Below, piece by piece: positions 1 to 10,661 of a DNA stretch of 64,000 bases. Position numbers and translations under genes: made by a program. The notes below the pieces were generated by a model that saw only the letters and a list, made by a program, of their open reading frames with translations, did not search any database and was not told the origin of the DNA. Source of the stretch: Rotaria macrura (Eukaryota; Rotifera; Eurotatoria; Philodinida; Philodinidae); the NCBI GenBank assembly GCA_900239685.1, contig OENT01000665.1:1-64000 (forward strand), written 5' to 3'. Each line of letters begins with the position of its first letter. Within the stretch, counting starts at the first letter, position 1.

Positions 1-112
1 TTTATTTATCTTTATTTTTTTAAAGTAAAGGATTCATTTATTTTTAAAAAATAAAGATAAATCAATCATTTATCTTTAAAAAGTAAAGTAATAGTAAATG
101 ACCACCCCTACA
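1..112. repeat. AAAGTAAA-rich low-complexity element, truncated by the window edge
   Basis: A low-complexity tract built from AAAGTAAA/TTTACTTT and AAATAAA words. It ends in TAAATGACCACCCCTAC near position 112, after which the sequence becomes ordinary. The same kind of tract with the same boundary word (CCACCCCTA) recurs at 23310-23484 and, in both orientations, at 30256-30840. This suggests a repeat family with a defined edge and not random AT drift. The left edge lies outside the window. Confidence 0.55.
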
Positions 113-271
113 TCAGACTCAGATTCCCTGAGCCTGAGTTGCTTTGCTCAAACGTTTTTGAATTTCGTCTTTTTCGTGAATAACTACTTTACCGATAATT
201 GGAGAAGTCGTTGATTCCGTCGCTCCAATTCCGTTCCGGGTAACTGGTAACGGAAACGTTACCCGTTACTT

Positions 272-470
272 GATGAAATATTCCATTTCTAGTTAGATCA
301 GTTGTCAAATGAGCACATATTAATGGTGAGTTCGATTTAGACAGTTAAAACCTGCTGAAATATTTTGTTTGTATTTAGATCAGTATTCAGATGAACAAAT
401 AAGAACGGTGAGTTTGATTTTCGAAGTTACAATAGGATGAAATGTTTTCTACCTATTTAGATCAAACATC
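272..470. repeat. Degenerate tandem repeat, period 82 bp, about 2.4 copies
   Basis: The word GATGAAATATT/GCTGAAATATTTT/GATGAAATGTTTT starts at 272, 354 and 436, exactly 82 bp apart each time. Within units, TTAGATCA(GT), an ATGA(G/A)CA word and GGTGAGTT(C/T)GATTT recur at matching offsets. Copies differ by many substitutions, so the array is old. No coding frame runs through it. Confidence 0.7.
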
Positions 471-943
471 CCATTCTTCGGCCCTCCAGAACCTGGAGGG
501 ACTAGGTGAAAAGATGCCTGAAAATTGCAGTAGTCTGTAAAAATACACATAGCGTCGCTGGAAAATGGAAGTAGTCTCCTGGCAACAAGCTTTCCTCATT
601 TTTTCTAGTGAGTTCCGAATAAGCTGGTGTGTCTTTCTACAAGAAGCGGAACAAATCATGGGAAAAAATTTAGGAAAGTTTGTGTTCGAAATACTACATT
701 CATGCTTCCGCGATAACATGTGTTTCGCTACAGGATACAGTGATTCGCTCTTACTTTTCTACCGGTGTTCACAGGACCTGGTTTTTTTAGTGTGTGGGAG
801 GTTTTAGCACTGAATGCTGATGGAAAAATACTTCCGCAGTGGAGCATAGCATTCGGCGAAACTTACATTCAATGTTGAATCGTGAATTGTAAAGAACTCC
901 AAGTACGAAAGGCTCGCTATCGGCTATTAAAAATTAAGACTTT

Positions 944-1098
944 TACGAAACCTAATTTCTACGAAACCTAATTTCTACGAAACCTAATTTCTACGAAACC
1001 TAATTTCTACGAAACCTAATTTCTACGAAACCTAATTTCTACGAAACCTAATTTCTACGAAACCTAATTTCTAAGAAACCTAATTTCTACGAAACCTC
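944..1098. repeat. 16-bp minisatellite, about 9.6 copies
   Basis: The unit is TACGAAACCTAATTTC repeated head to tail. Copies are identical except for one substitution (AAG for ACG near 1073). The sequence after the array keeps a related theme (GAAACCTCAAAGGATTTCG, then GGGGGTTTCGTGTGAC). Near-identity of the copies implies recent expansion or homogenisation. Confidence 0.95.
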
Positions 1099-1894
1099 AA
1101 AGGATTTCGATTTCGTTGCAAAAATCGGAAATCGTGGGGGTTTCGTGTGACACCTTGTTTTCTTGCAGTGCAGGACGTGCAACCCCCAGGGTTATTTGTT
1201 TTAGCATGCTTTCTATCGATGTGATACATGTTGAATTGGTAGAACGATTTTCACAAAAAGCGATTTTCGCAGCATTTCTTTGATGTTTTTTATCACTCTA
1301 CAGGATCGGGAAGCGTTTAGGATAGTTTTAGCCGGATGAAGTTTTCGCGAGATTTTGTTTTTAGCCGTGAGAATTTTCTGCTGTCCCTTTTTTGTAGGGT
1401 TTTTGTATTGTCTATGGTTAATGCTTGATTTGTATACTGTCACTTTCAGTAAGAATTAGAGCTATGTGTTCAGTTGAATATTGTCACTTATGGTTGGTAA
1501 TGACTTTTTTACGTCTGTAAACGTCGTTGTGTTTGGTCTTTTCCGTTAGCTTATAGGGCCATAATCCTCCCGTATTCGGGATCTCTAAGATTGGTTACGT
1601 TATGGTAAACGGGCGTTTAAAGTAGTACTTGTACATTGTGACGCTCGTCTTAGAAACTCTCAAAACATTATTAAAAAAATCCTTCTTTTATAATTGATGT
1701 ATTATTAACAAGATTGTGACTATGATGACGATAATCAACATCGAATTGCAAGATTTGACATGCTAAAAGTGCAAAACGTTTGTTACCTAAAGAACTTGTA
1801 ATAATATACGTGCATGTTTATTCCGAAGGAATTAATGCTAAAAGTCAAATCTGTTAAGTTTCGTGGTTCATTTTTACGGAATTTCAAACGAAGC

Positions 1895-3139
1895 TCAAAC
1901 CGGCTGTACTCGCTGTCGACGATACATTATCAAGTATTGTCCAATTCTAACTGATATTGGAATCAGAAGTCTCAGCACAACGGATAATCCGCCGTTTAGT
2001 GCCACAACAGTACTGATAATATATACCAGATTTGCTCTTTCGCCGACCGTATAGGAGCACAAGCGAGGTGCACATGCGGCATAGTATTTCTCATAGGTTA
2101 CGCTACTGTCCCATCGGTCGAGCAGAAGTCCATTTACAAGAGATTGAACAGATACATTAGGAGAGGACAATGTAGAATCGAGTGGATGAAAGGCGATATT
2201 CGACGATTCATACATGCTTTGAAGTTTGTTCACACACGTAATATCATAGAGACATTCTAGCGTTGATTGAAGAAGGGCTTCATGTGGATAGCAGCCAACG
2301 AGGAATCCAGGTACGAGCCATTCATCGATATATGCTGGCGAACTACACGTAGCAAGTATTTCACATGAACAATTGTCACCATATGATCGCGGCTCACTCA
2401 ACAATGATGCCCAGTTTTGGTTAGTGTCCCAAGAAAAAAAATGCCAATTAGACATGATGGATGCAACAATACCATTACCTTGTGTTATATACCGTACAAA
2501 ATCGATCATGCGTACAAATGTTCGAATTGTTGATGAACGAAATTGAGCTAGCGAATCGTTAGCTTGTGTCTCAATAGTTTTACGAGACTTTGCCCGGTCA
2601 GCTACAAGTGTATTTGACATGTAAAGATTCAACGCGTCAGTCAGTGTCTCGTTGGAGAAAATGCAGAGCGATGCAAGATATTTGAATATCGGAACAGCAA
2701 AGATTCGAAAATCATCGTACGCGTAATTAAGACCAGAAAAGCGTTGATAAATTAGATTTATCCAAACGGAATTCGAAACCACAAAATCACTTGTGCAAAG
2801 TTGATGAAGCTCGAATGAGATTGAAATGAAGCTACTGAAAGGAATGCTAGTATGTTGGCAAGGACACTCGAATGTTGAGCCATATTGGGGATTCGACTGC
2901 AGCCCTTCGAATGCTGCTTGAGATGGATTGTGTATTGTAAAATTTTGAATTTGAATTTCCATAAATGTATAAATAATGACAATGATACTAGCAACTGTCA
3001 GCAAAAAAACATAAAATCGAGTGGAAATGATTGCTGCTCTCCGACGATCATCATCCCATGTTGTCTCAGTGTCGAAGATATTAAACTCCAGTATCTTGGA
3101 TCTAAGCCAGTGCCACACAAATTGTATACATTCTTTCAT
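1895..3139 (-). CDS. Two-span membrane protein of an unrecognised, locally expanded family (copy 1, intact)
   Basis: A single uninterrupted 414-aa frame with no intron needed. I do not recognise the family. Visible features: a short N-terminal cytoplasm-like segment with WLRSKILEFNIF and an acidic stretch; a hydrophobic span at about residues 40-60; a roughly 300-residue region with several N-glycosylation sequons and paired cysteines, including ECPCQ near residue 92 and NCSCE in the middle; then LECLYDITC and YYAACAPRLCSYT; a second hydrophobic span at about 370-390 (VVALNGGLSVVLRLLIP); and a short basic tail. The predicted shape is N-in, large Cys-rich ectodomain, C-in. The same landmarks occur in the same order at 10662-12747 and in the decayed copy at 4685-5410, all on the minus strand. 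This shows a tandem family and supports the reading frame. Function is unknown; a surface receptor- or adhesion-like role would be speculation. Confidence 0.75.
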   Translation of the reverse strand: MKECIQFVWHWLRSKILEFNIFDTETTWDDDRRRAAIISTRFYVFLLTVASIIVIIYTFMEIQIQNFTIHNPSQAAFEGLQSNPQYGSTFECPCQHTSIPFSSFISISFELHQLCTSDFVVSNSVWINLIYQRFSGLNYAYDDFRIFAVPIFKYLASLCIFSNETLTDALNLYMSNTLVADRAKSRKTIETQANDSLAQFRSSTIRTFVRMIDFVRYITQGNGIVASIMSNWHFFSWDTNQNWASLLSEPRSYGDNCSCEILATCSSPAYIDEWLVPGFLVGCYPHEALLQSTLECLYDITCVNKLQSMYESSNIAFHPLDSTLSSPNVSVQSLVNGLLLDRWDSSVTYEKYYAACAPRLCSYTVGERANLVYIISTVVALNGGLSVVLRLLIPISVRIGQYLIMYRRQRVQPV

Positions 3140-4684
3140 TGTAGGAAGTCCTGTTGAGTGAAAACAACGACAGAATTCAAAAACTTCAAACCGGAATTCA
3201 TGCGTAAAGAATTCGTAGTATAAAAGTAAATGTCTTAGGGTTTCGAACCTGCATCCTTTAGTCTTCTTTCTTGAGATAGTATTTCTGTAGAGAATTTTCG
3301 GCCATAAGCAATAAATTAAGAAACAGCTGAGTACTACGCCGTCTTGAAATGTCCTCTAAAATTAGCTATCAAGTCACAAGGATCCTTCTTTCGTTGGATA
3401 TTGAGTAGACGTGCAAGTCAAAGAGACGAATGGTGGCCGCAAGAAAAAAATTTTTTGATATCTTGAAATATCTACTGATTTAATTCTATACTCTCTACTC
3501 TCTAAAAAATAACCGTTTCCCAGAAAACCAACGGAAAAAGGTTTGCGAGGCTTGGAAACCCTTTTCTTATTCTCTGGAACTGTTTCAAGGGTTTCCGAAT
3601 GCTCGGAAACCCATTTTTCACTATCAGAAACTCTTTAAAGGTTTCCGATAGTAACAAACTCGTAAACCGAAAATGGTTCCCGAAGCTCGGAAACGCTTGG
3701 AAGGGTATGCGAGGCTCGGAAACCATTTTCGGTTTACGAGTTTGTTACTATCGGAAACCTTTAAAGAGTTTCTGATAGTGAAAATGGGTTTCCGAGCTTT
3801 CGGAAACCCTTGAAACAGTTCCAGAGAGTAAGAAAAGGGTTTCCTAGCCTCGCAAACCTTTTTGCGTTGGTTTTCTGGGAAACGGTTCTTTTTTAGAGAG
3901 TACAGCGAAAATGGCTGCAATCGTTTCAATTCTTTTGACGTTATCCCCGGCGGCTGTCTAGCTTAAATCTGCAATATCATTTTGACAATGAGAAATTCCT
4001 GCTTGTTTCAATCCATGAAGTTAGAAGTTGGACTAATGAAAAATAATAAGGAAATGCTTCTTGACATATACATGGGTGTAACTGAAGATGGCTCTCCATA
4101 CCCAAGCAGACAAAAGCTGAGCTTTTTCGGCCCTTCCTTGTGTATTTCATCACGTTTTTGACAAGTTTTATCTGTTTCAGTCATACTAGAAAACACGTTT
4201 TGCTAGCGACTATGGCAAAGCATCTAAACACATTTCTCACAGTTGTGGCTGCTAAAAGCTTCTGAAAATGATCTACAATTTAGTGACTGATTTGGTAACG
4301 ACTCAATCGTACGGCTTACACATCTAAGAAGGAATATTCAAGAAACTTCAACAAACCAGAGTATTGCTTCATATGTCATCGAGGATCAGCATTAGTCATA
4401 TTTATATTTTCTAACGAAAACAATGTCTATTATAGTTACAAAATTTTGACCAGCGCTATAGTCAACGTGAGACGTGGCTCTGTATGAAGTGTCACGATGA
4501 AACACTGTGAATATTTTCTAAACTTCTGTTCAAAGTCGACTGTCCTCTAAATAGGTTGTGACTCTAGAAAGATAAGCCAAAAACTTGCTTTCAGTTGGAA
4601 ATATACTGTCTTGTCTCAAAAGATCGTATCGAATTAAATAAGTGTCACTAGAAAATCATAGTTATGTTTGAAAATGTTTCAGTA
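3140..4684. other. Gene-free interval between family copies, carrying a 407-bp palindrome
   Basis: No convincing coding sequence. Reading frames at 3502-3929 are generated by the palindrome itself (repeated GGAAACC words). A short frame at 4008-4196 has no recognised content. A tRNA T-arm-like word (GGTTCGAAACC on the minus strand) lies near 3240, but no cloverleaf can be folded around it. Confidence 0.5.
3496..3902. repeat. Long palindromic (fold-back) element, about 407 bp
   Basis: The left arm begins TACTCTCTAAAAAATAACCG and the right arm ends with its near-perfect complement (CGGTTCTTTTTTAGAGAGTA). The arms are about 190 bp each around a short centre near 3699. Both arms are built from GGAAACC / GGTTTCC words at irregular spacing. 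A few mismatches (for example CGGAAAAAGG in the left arm against TTTTTGCG in the right) show the arms are separate copies. There is no protein. It could be a fold-back type non-autonomous transposon or an inverted duplication. No clear target duplication is visible. Confidence 0.85.
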
Positions 4685-5410
4685 TTAGTGAAACATACCT
4701 AGTACATTGCTCCTTACGACTCCGTGTCGCATGTGATGTTGTATCAAGCGGGAAATAAATGGAGAAATGACTCTTAAGACAACTGATAGTCCTCCGATCA
4801 AGCCAACCACTGTTGCCAATATGTATATTGGATGGTTATGGGCGATGAATGTATAGATGCACAATTTCGGTGCACAAGTCACATAGTATTGATTATACTG
4901 GCTTTTTTCATTCCAGTGTTCGACCATGAGAGAGTCGATGAGCGTACCGATGAACGTTTCCGGTGCAAATCGAGTAGAGTTTGCGTTAAGAACAGATACG
5001 TTGACCGATCGTGCTGAAATAGTTTCATTTTGTACAGCATCCAAACATGTTTTATTGAAGAAGCATTCAAGTGTTGATTGAAGAACAGATTGGATGACAA
5101 AACAACCAATAAAAATATTTGGCATAGAAAATTTTATTTCATAAAAGGCTTCGTTACCGTTCGAATACATCTCTACCTGTTGTTCACAGTTGTCATGGAG
5201 TGCGCATGAACAATTACCATACGTAGTTGATGCTGAGTGAAAGTCAATAAAATCTCCCTAATAGAAAGCTTCGAATCCTGAATTGTTCATATAAAAATTT
5301 AATGCACTGCACGAAGCAAAGACGTTTAAACTCCTGCTCCTAGTCCCAACTGTTTGCAAAGTCTTCTTATCAGTATCGCGAAACTATCAAAAAGCTTCTT
5401 TAACAGTGTG
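4685..5410 (-). pseudogene. Decayed copy of the two-span membrane protein family (copy 2)
   Basis: The C-terminal 161 residues (4685-5170) are open and match the family: LECFFNKTC, YYVTCAPKLCIYT, then VVGLIGGLSVVLRVISP as the last span. Reading upstream in the same frame gives YGNCSCALHDNC, corresponding to the NCSC region of copy 1. Then an in-frame TAG appears at 5258-5260 between NSGFEAFY and GDFIDFHSAS. Further upstream, LIRRLCKQLG, matching the IRRLLRLIRN region of copy 3, is in a different frame, so there is also a frameshift near 5330-5360. The N-terminal span and CPC region are not detectable. An intron ending ...TTCTATTAG could remove the stop but would not explain the missing N-terminus. 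I read it as a pseudogene. Confidence 0.65.
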
Positions 5411-5959
5411 ACAGTTTGAAATGTTCACAAAGATTTCTCTGAAATCTGAACACTCAGTTAAGTTGACAAAGAGTATATTTCAAGGTTTATGCATGACTCG
5501 AATAGTGAAATCGACGGCATTCTTACTATCAAGCAGAAGTCTAGTAACAGCAAACACGTGATGTTAAGAATGAATTTCTCATGATATTCTACGTAACTTT
5601 TCACTCGACGAAACGATCGATATTCGTTGAGAATAACTTGTTTCAGTGTTTAATCAACTATTTAATACTGAAACTTTGTTGCTCTAATTAATCTCGATTT
5701 CAGTGAAGGTTTAGAGTACTATATAGTCATTCAGAATTCAATGTTTCGTTGTATCTTTTAGGGCGTATAAATTTTAAACAAAAACTCAGATATTGATCAA
5801 TTCATTTTAATTGTATCAAGAGAAATTCACTTCAAAGGAGAGGACTGGTCACATGTGAAATTGATATCCCTCAAGAAATCGCCTTGTTCATCTGCCTTTT
5901 CTCATTTACAATGTCAGACAACACTTTTAAATGAAATCAAACCGTTTCATATATTCTAA

Positions 5960-6273
5960 CCAATGAAAAATTGTCAGATTCTATGAGATTATCATCAGAT
6001 TTTTGTGCAACAAAATCAAAAGTATAATCGATTAAAATTTTCTACATTCAAGATTATTTGATTTTTAATCAAAACAATCTTTTCAATCAAGTATAATTTT
6101 GATTTTAATGAAATTTTACTTGATTTTAATAAAAATATTTACTTGATTTAAAAGATTATTTTTGATTAAAAATCAAATAATCTTGAGCGAGAAAATTTTA
6201 ATCGATTATAATTTTGATTTTGTTGTACAAAAATCCGATGATAATCTCATAGAATCTAACAATTTTTCACTGG
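5960..6273. repeat. Palindromic AT-rich element, about 314 bp
   Basis: The left end CCAATGAAAAATTGTCAGAT pairs with the right end ATCTAACAATTTTTCACTGG. Complementarity continues inward through ATGAGATTATCATC, AAAATCAAAA.TATAATCGAT and AAGATTATTTGATTTTTAAT to a centre near 6117. There is no coding capacity. Both arms are well conserved, so the structure is either young or maintained. It looks like a MITE or fold-back element; no target duplication is evident. Confidence 0.85.
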
Positions 6274-7338
6274 ATACTCTTAACTAGGATTAAGTTATCT
6301 TGCATAATTATTTTCCTCATGTCGAACATCAAAAGCTTTTCAGTTTAGAACTTTTTCATGCGTATTCTTACGCATTCTTGTTCATGATCCTAGCCAAGTG
6401 ATACATCAAAGTATAGCTCTTTCAATACTCTATTATGTGATGCATTAATATGTCAGAAATGTTTCTTCGTTGGCTTTTACTATAGGAAAATATCATACAT
6501 AACATAAACTAAAGCAACATTCCCATTATCATTTATCCCCGGACGTACATGTATAATTGTGACGGTACACTTAAGTCTAATCCTCATTAGATTGAGCTTT
6601 ACAATAACTATCAAATGGCGATTAAAAGAATCTAAAACTAACTTCTTATATTCAACCGAAATCCTACTAACACTTGATTAATACTCAATATATATGCCAT
6701 AAAATCTATGAAGTATATTTACAACTGTTTTTGTAGAAATAAATGAAGTTCGGGTAACTTTCATGCCCGAGTCTCTCTCTTAACTAGCTAAAGACATTCA
6801 AAAAGACTGCCTTGATGTAGCAAAGTGAAGGCAAAAGACCTATCTAATGTCCATCTACTAGATTCTTTTTAAGTTACACATATTTTAACGCAGAATGACG
6901 ATCCACCGATTGGCAACAATAAGAGCTCAATGAAGTTTTTATTCGAGTAAGACAGGCCACAAATCCAGCAAGCAGATATGCGCGTTACAATTTACTTTTC
7001 GCATTATTATATAACTTGAGCATAATTGGACGCTATAAAAATTTAAGCAGCCAAACTAGTTTTATGCAAGTTAGGATTTGACTGTGCATCTATTCGTAGC
7101 AAAATAACTCATCCATTGATTTTATGGCTGTTTTAAGTGCATAATTTCACAAAATATCAGATGTAATATGCTTGCTAAAAATGCGGTACCACTTAGCAGC
7201 TGTTCAAATTATACAAATGCCATACAATGAGCTATACGATTTCAATCTGAATTCGAAACAAAAAAATGACCCATCATTTCAAAAAGGAGTCAGGGACAAG
7301 AGGATCATCACAATTATTTCTCTCTATCATTGAACTTG

Positions 7339-7539
7339 GATTCTGAATACACATATACATGTATATATACTATGGGTGTTTTTTTTTGGACAGGGGTCTA
7401 GGGGATCTTCCTGAATTCACATGAATTCTGAATTCTGAATTCATATATACATGTATACATGAATTCAGGAAGATCCCCTAGACCCCTGTCCAAAAAAACA
7501 GCCATAGTATATATACATGTATATATGAATTCAGAATTC
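7339..7539. repeat. Palindromic element, about 200 bp, with EcoRI-like words
   Basis: The left arm GATTCTGAATAC...TATACATGTATATATACTATGG, then TTTTTGGACAGGGGTCTAGG, then GGATCTTCCTGAATTCA, is mirrored by the right arm (CCTAGACCCCTGTCCAAAAA and so on) ending TCAGAATTC. The centre, near 7433, is a GAATTCTGAATTC string. The GC-rich core GGACAGGGGTCTAGGGGATC stands out from AT-rich surroundings. The arms differ at only a few positions. There is no open frame of interest. Confidence 0.85.
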
Positions 7540-9730
7540 GAAAGCCATCTGAATTCACAATCGACTTGAATTTTGAATCCAGGTGAGTTCATGAAAGTTT
7601 GATGTTTATTTGAATTCGGAATTCAACGGGAAAGGGTATACAGTGTTATTTTCGGAGATGCATAGCTAAGTCATCTAGAACAGTTTTATTGATCTCGGAA
7701 TGCAAGCGGATGGAGTTATGTTTATTGGTCAAGCTTGGTTTATTTCTGAGCTATGGAGTCGGAAGGGCTCTGAGAGGGTGAGGTGTTTGCTTTTTATTTT
7801 ATTTCAGTATGATATGGAATATCCCATAGACTCACAAATGTATTGGATATTTTAAAATAAATCAATAGACAGCAATCGAGAACACTTTTTCAGAGTAAAA
7901 GTACTTACGTTTATAATCTTACAGACGGAAAGATTACTGTCTATCTCAGAAATCTTGTTAGTACTATGATTTAAATAATTATTTTTACAATTTTGCATGG
8001 AGCAGTATTCGGCAGATGTTTCGTCAGAAAGCTATTTCATAAGCCAAGCTCGTGACGCATTTGGATTTAATATCGAAAAGTTAGTCAATCTTTGCAAACT
8101 TTAAATTCGATCGCCCAGTGTTTCGTTTGATACTATTTCTATCAGCCAACATGCATAAAAATATTCTCTGAAGCCAAAATGTATCGAAGTATACTTAACC
8201 TATACTATTAGTTCATTTCAATTCATGTCATATTCTTGAAAACAATGTAGAATACTCTTTTAGTACTGCAATTTATTACATGTTCATTCATAATTCCTTA
8301 CTAGTTTTTCGTGTATATTTAAGCAAAGCAAATAAGCACTTAGAAGACTATAATGAACATGAGACTTTGTTTGCGAACTCAATCTTGCGTATTTGCTTAA
8401 CTGAGTGATGAAGGCGTTATATTCAACAATATGGAGAACATACTCCCCTGACAGTAGAAGATAAGGCCTCGAAATGGAAAATCGCTTCTTTTTGTCTTCT
8501 TGTGACATTTATTTAAAACAGTGATGACAAAAATCAAGATACTTTTAGTTCAAATGGTCAAAGTGACCACCCTTATGACAGTCATTATGATATGAATGAT
8601 CGGCACTGTAATATCAATCAATTTAGATGCATTTTTTTAGTTGAATTATTGTGTCGAGTGAACATGAATGCCTACATGCTAGGATGAGGATATTAAAGTA
8701 AGAGTTGTATCGAAGTATTGGAAGTGGTAAGTTCATGTATATTTGAAACAATAGAACATATTTGCTGCTGCCTTTCGCAAGACCTCCATTATTCGGATCC
8801 AGTACAACGGAGTAGAATCGTTCACTGAGAAATATGTATTAGTATACATACGTATACTGTCTATAGTTGTCGAATAGGTACTACTGAGATTATCAGAGTT
8901 CGTCTGTCTATGTTACCAAGAAACATAGGATTCGACAAGATCGAGATCTAATCATTTGCTAAATACCGACATGCTGCCAAAATATTGTCTAACATCGGAC
9001 TACTCGATGATATTCGGATTCCTCGAGTTTCAGTTTGATTGAATTCGGCAATCAGAACGTCACTGAACCCAACGTAAGAATCTAATCTATCTCTACTCTT
9101 GGTATCAGTTGAATATAATGGCTCAACTACCCACGCAGTCACAAAAACGCCACAACGGTATTTTAATACTTCGAAGGAAAAAAGGCAGAGAAAGAACGCG
9201 GTTAATGCGTTCAGTTCACAGAAAAAAGAAGACAACGCGTATAAACGAGTTGATCTCGCCATAACGCATTTTCACGTAGCTAATAGTTGAATTTTCAGAA
9301 ATCAATGTCTTTTAACAGTAGAGTTAACCTATGGTATGGACACACATGAACTGTAACTCAGCTCGTACATTATTACTATCCTATTCCCTTCTCTGTCACT
9401 CAACTTCGAGAAAATCATAAACGAGAAAGAGCAACGATGTCTCAACACCCGTGAAGTTGCCATTTTTTTGCTTTATACATAATTTAATCGAAAATACTAA
9501 AAGATGAAAGCTGATGCTACTGAAATCTCAAAACTAAATATTTATAAATATATAAATAAAAATTTTAAAAATTATTGATAGATATTAACTGAAACTGAAC
9601 GAATTACATTGGTTATTCAATGAAATAATAAAATATGGAAAAAATATTTGTGAATAGTTGTTGTACTTTTAGAAATTATTTTCCCAGAATTTTTATTTAA
9701 TATGAATAGTAAATTTTAAGATATCTCTTA

Positions 9731-9803
9731 AGGGGTAAGTCTAGTCTAATCGTAAGTTGACTGTCTTCTAATTATAAGATCCTTTGGTCGAATCTATACA
9801 AGG
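9731..9803 (+). other. Possible tRNA-derived relic (Arg-TCT-like)
   Basis: The sequence reads like a degenerate tRNA: GGGGTAAGTCTAGTCTAATC (5' stem and A-box region), TGTCTTCTAATTATAAGATC (anticodon-arm-like, with TCT in the loop) and TTTGGTCGAATCTATAC (B-box-like). The T stem does not pair properly and the acceptor stem is unclear. It is therefore not a functional tRNA; a SINE head or tRNA pseudogene is the most that can be said. Confidence 0.25.
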
Positions 9804-9881
9804 ACACAGAGCAACTCGTTATAATCCATCCTCAATGATGAAGAAAATACAAACTTAATAGGTCTCCACGAATGTTTTTCT

Positions 9882-10085
9882 TTCGCTAATCGCGTTTTAA
9901 CGCTCACAAATCAGAAACGCATTAAAACGGCTTAATTTCAAATTTCTGACCACTAGAGAATATGTCAATTTATAACGTGTAAAAACATAAAACTTCGGAC
10001 ATTTTTTGACTGTTTAGAACGCGTTAAACAAGAAAAATGAAAGGCATTGTTTTAACGCGTTATTTTCGGAATTTAGAGTGCTAGA
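9882..10085. repeat. Short inverted-repeat element with AACGCGTTAAAA words
   Basis: The left side carries ATCGCGTTTTAACG and ACGCATTAAAACGG. The right side carries AACGCGTTAAACAAG and GTTTTAACGCGTTAT in opposite orientation. The CG-containing words are confined to the ends and are striking in this AT-rich region. This end structure is typical of small non-autonomous DNA transposons with subterminal repeats. Borders are approximate. Confidence 0.5.
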
Positions 10086-10661
10086 GTAGTTAGATATGGT
10101 TTAAACGTTCGACTCGAAGAATGGTCGATGAATCAGAATTCAGTAAGAATCCGTCGGTTGTTCGGAACCCATCCACTCGCACGAAAATCGATTTCGATCG
10201 ACGCTATTTGTTCAAAAAACTTGTTCAGCATTATGATGAATCTACATGGTATTGGCCTGTTAATATTTAATATGATCAGAAGTTTTCTGTTCATTTATTT
10301 ATCATCATAAGTACTTCAATATCGGAGGCTTGACCGAGAAATTCATATGCTTATCCTAGGTTAATTGTCTCATCAGATTGATTATGTGATATTTAATAGT
10401 CATTCATCTTGCGAAGAACTTTAGTTGCGATGTTCTTGAAAGTTCACTATATAAATTAACACTATTTATTTTTAAGGTATCTTATATAAGCAATTGTTAT
10501 AGTTCTGCGGCTAAGAATGCACAGAAAATCCATGCACAGAAACGAAACCGGCACCTCCGACGGCCATCTACAGTTCATGCACATTTAATATCTAGCTCGT
10601 CTTACTGTTTGCAATCAGCATTAGTATGAAAGAAGAACACAGCGAACATGATGATTTTTAC

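Larger units (their letters stand above)
113..1894. other. Gene-free stretch with two tandem arrays
   Basis: I find no protein-like reading frame here. Short open frames at 462-807 and 1213-1443 have no recognisable content and overlap on opposite strands. The stretch contains two separately listed tandem repeats (272-470 and 944-1098) and a small hairpin near 498-516 (CCCTCCAG/CTGGAGGG). Confidence 0.6.
5411..10601. other. Gene-free interval with palindromic elements
   Basis: Five kilobases without a supportable gene. A minus frame at 8948-9262 (104 codons, hydrophobic patch LTAFFLCLFSFEV) has no homologue I can name and no matching neighbours, and is left uncalled. The interval holds inverted repeats at 5960-6273, 7339-7539 and about 9882-10085, listed separately, and a tRNA-like relic at 9731-9803. 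Confidence 0.5.

Noticed and set aside
3225..3300. tRNA-like B-box (GGTTCGAAACC on the minus strand)
   Set aside because: No acceptor, D or anticodon stem can be paired around it.
3502..3929. Two overlapping minus-strand open frames of 74 and 101 codons
   Set aside because: They lie inside the 407-bp palindrome and are produced by its repeated GGAAACC words; no domain and no codon constraint.
8948..9262. 104-codon minus-strand frame with a hydrophobic patch
   Set aside because: No recognisable family, no splice-supported extension and no paralogue in the window.
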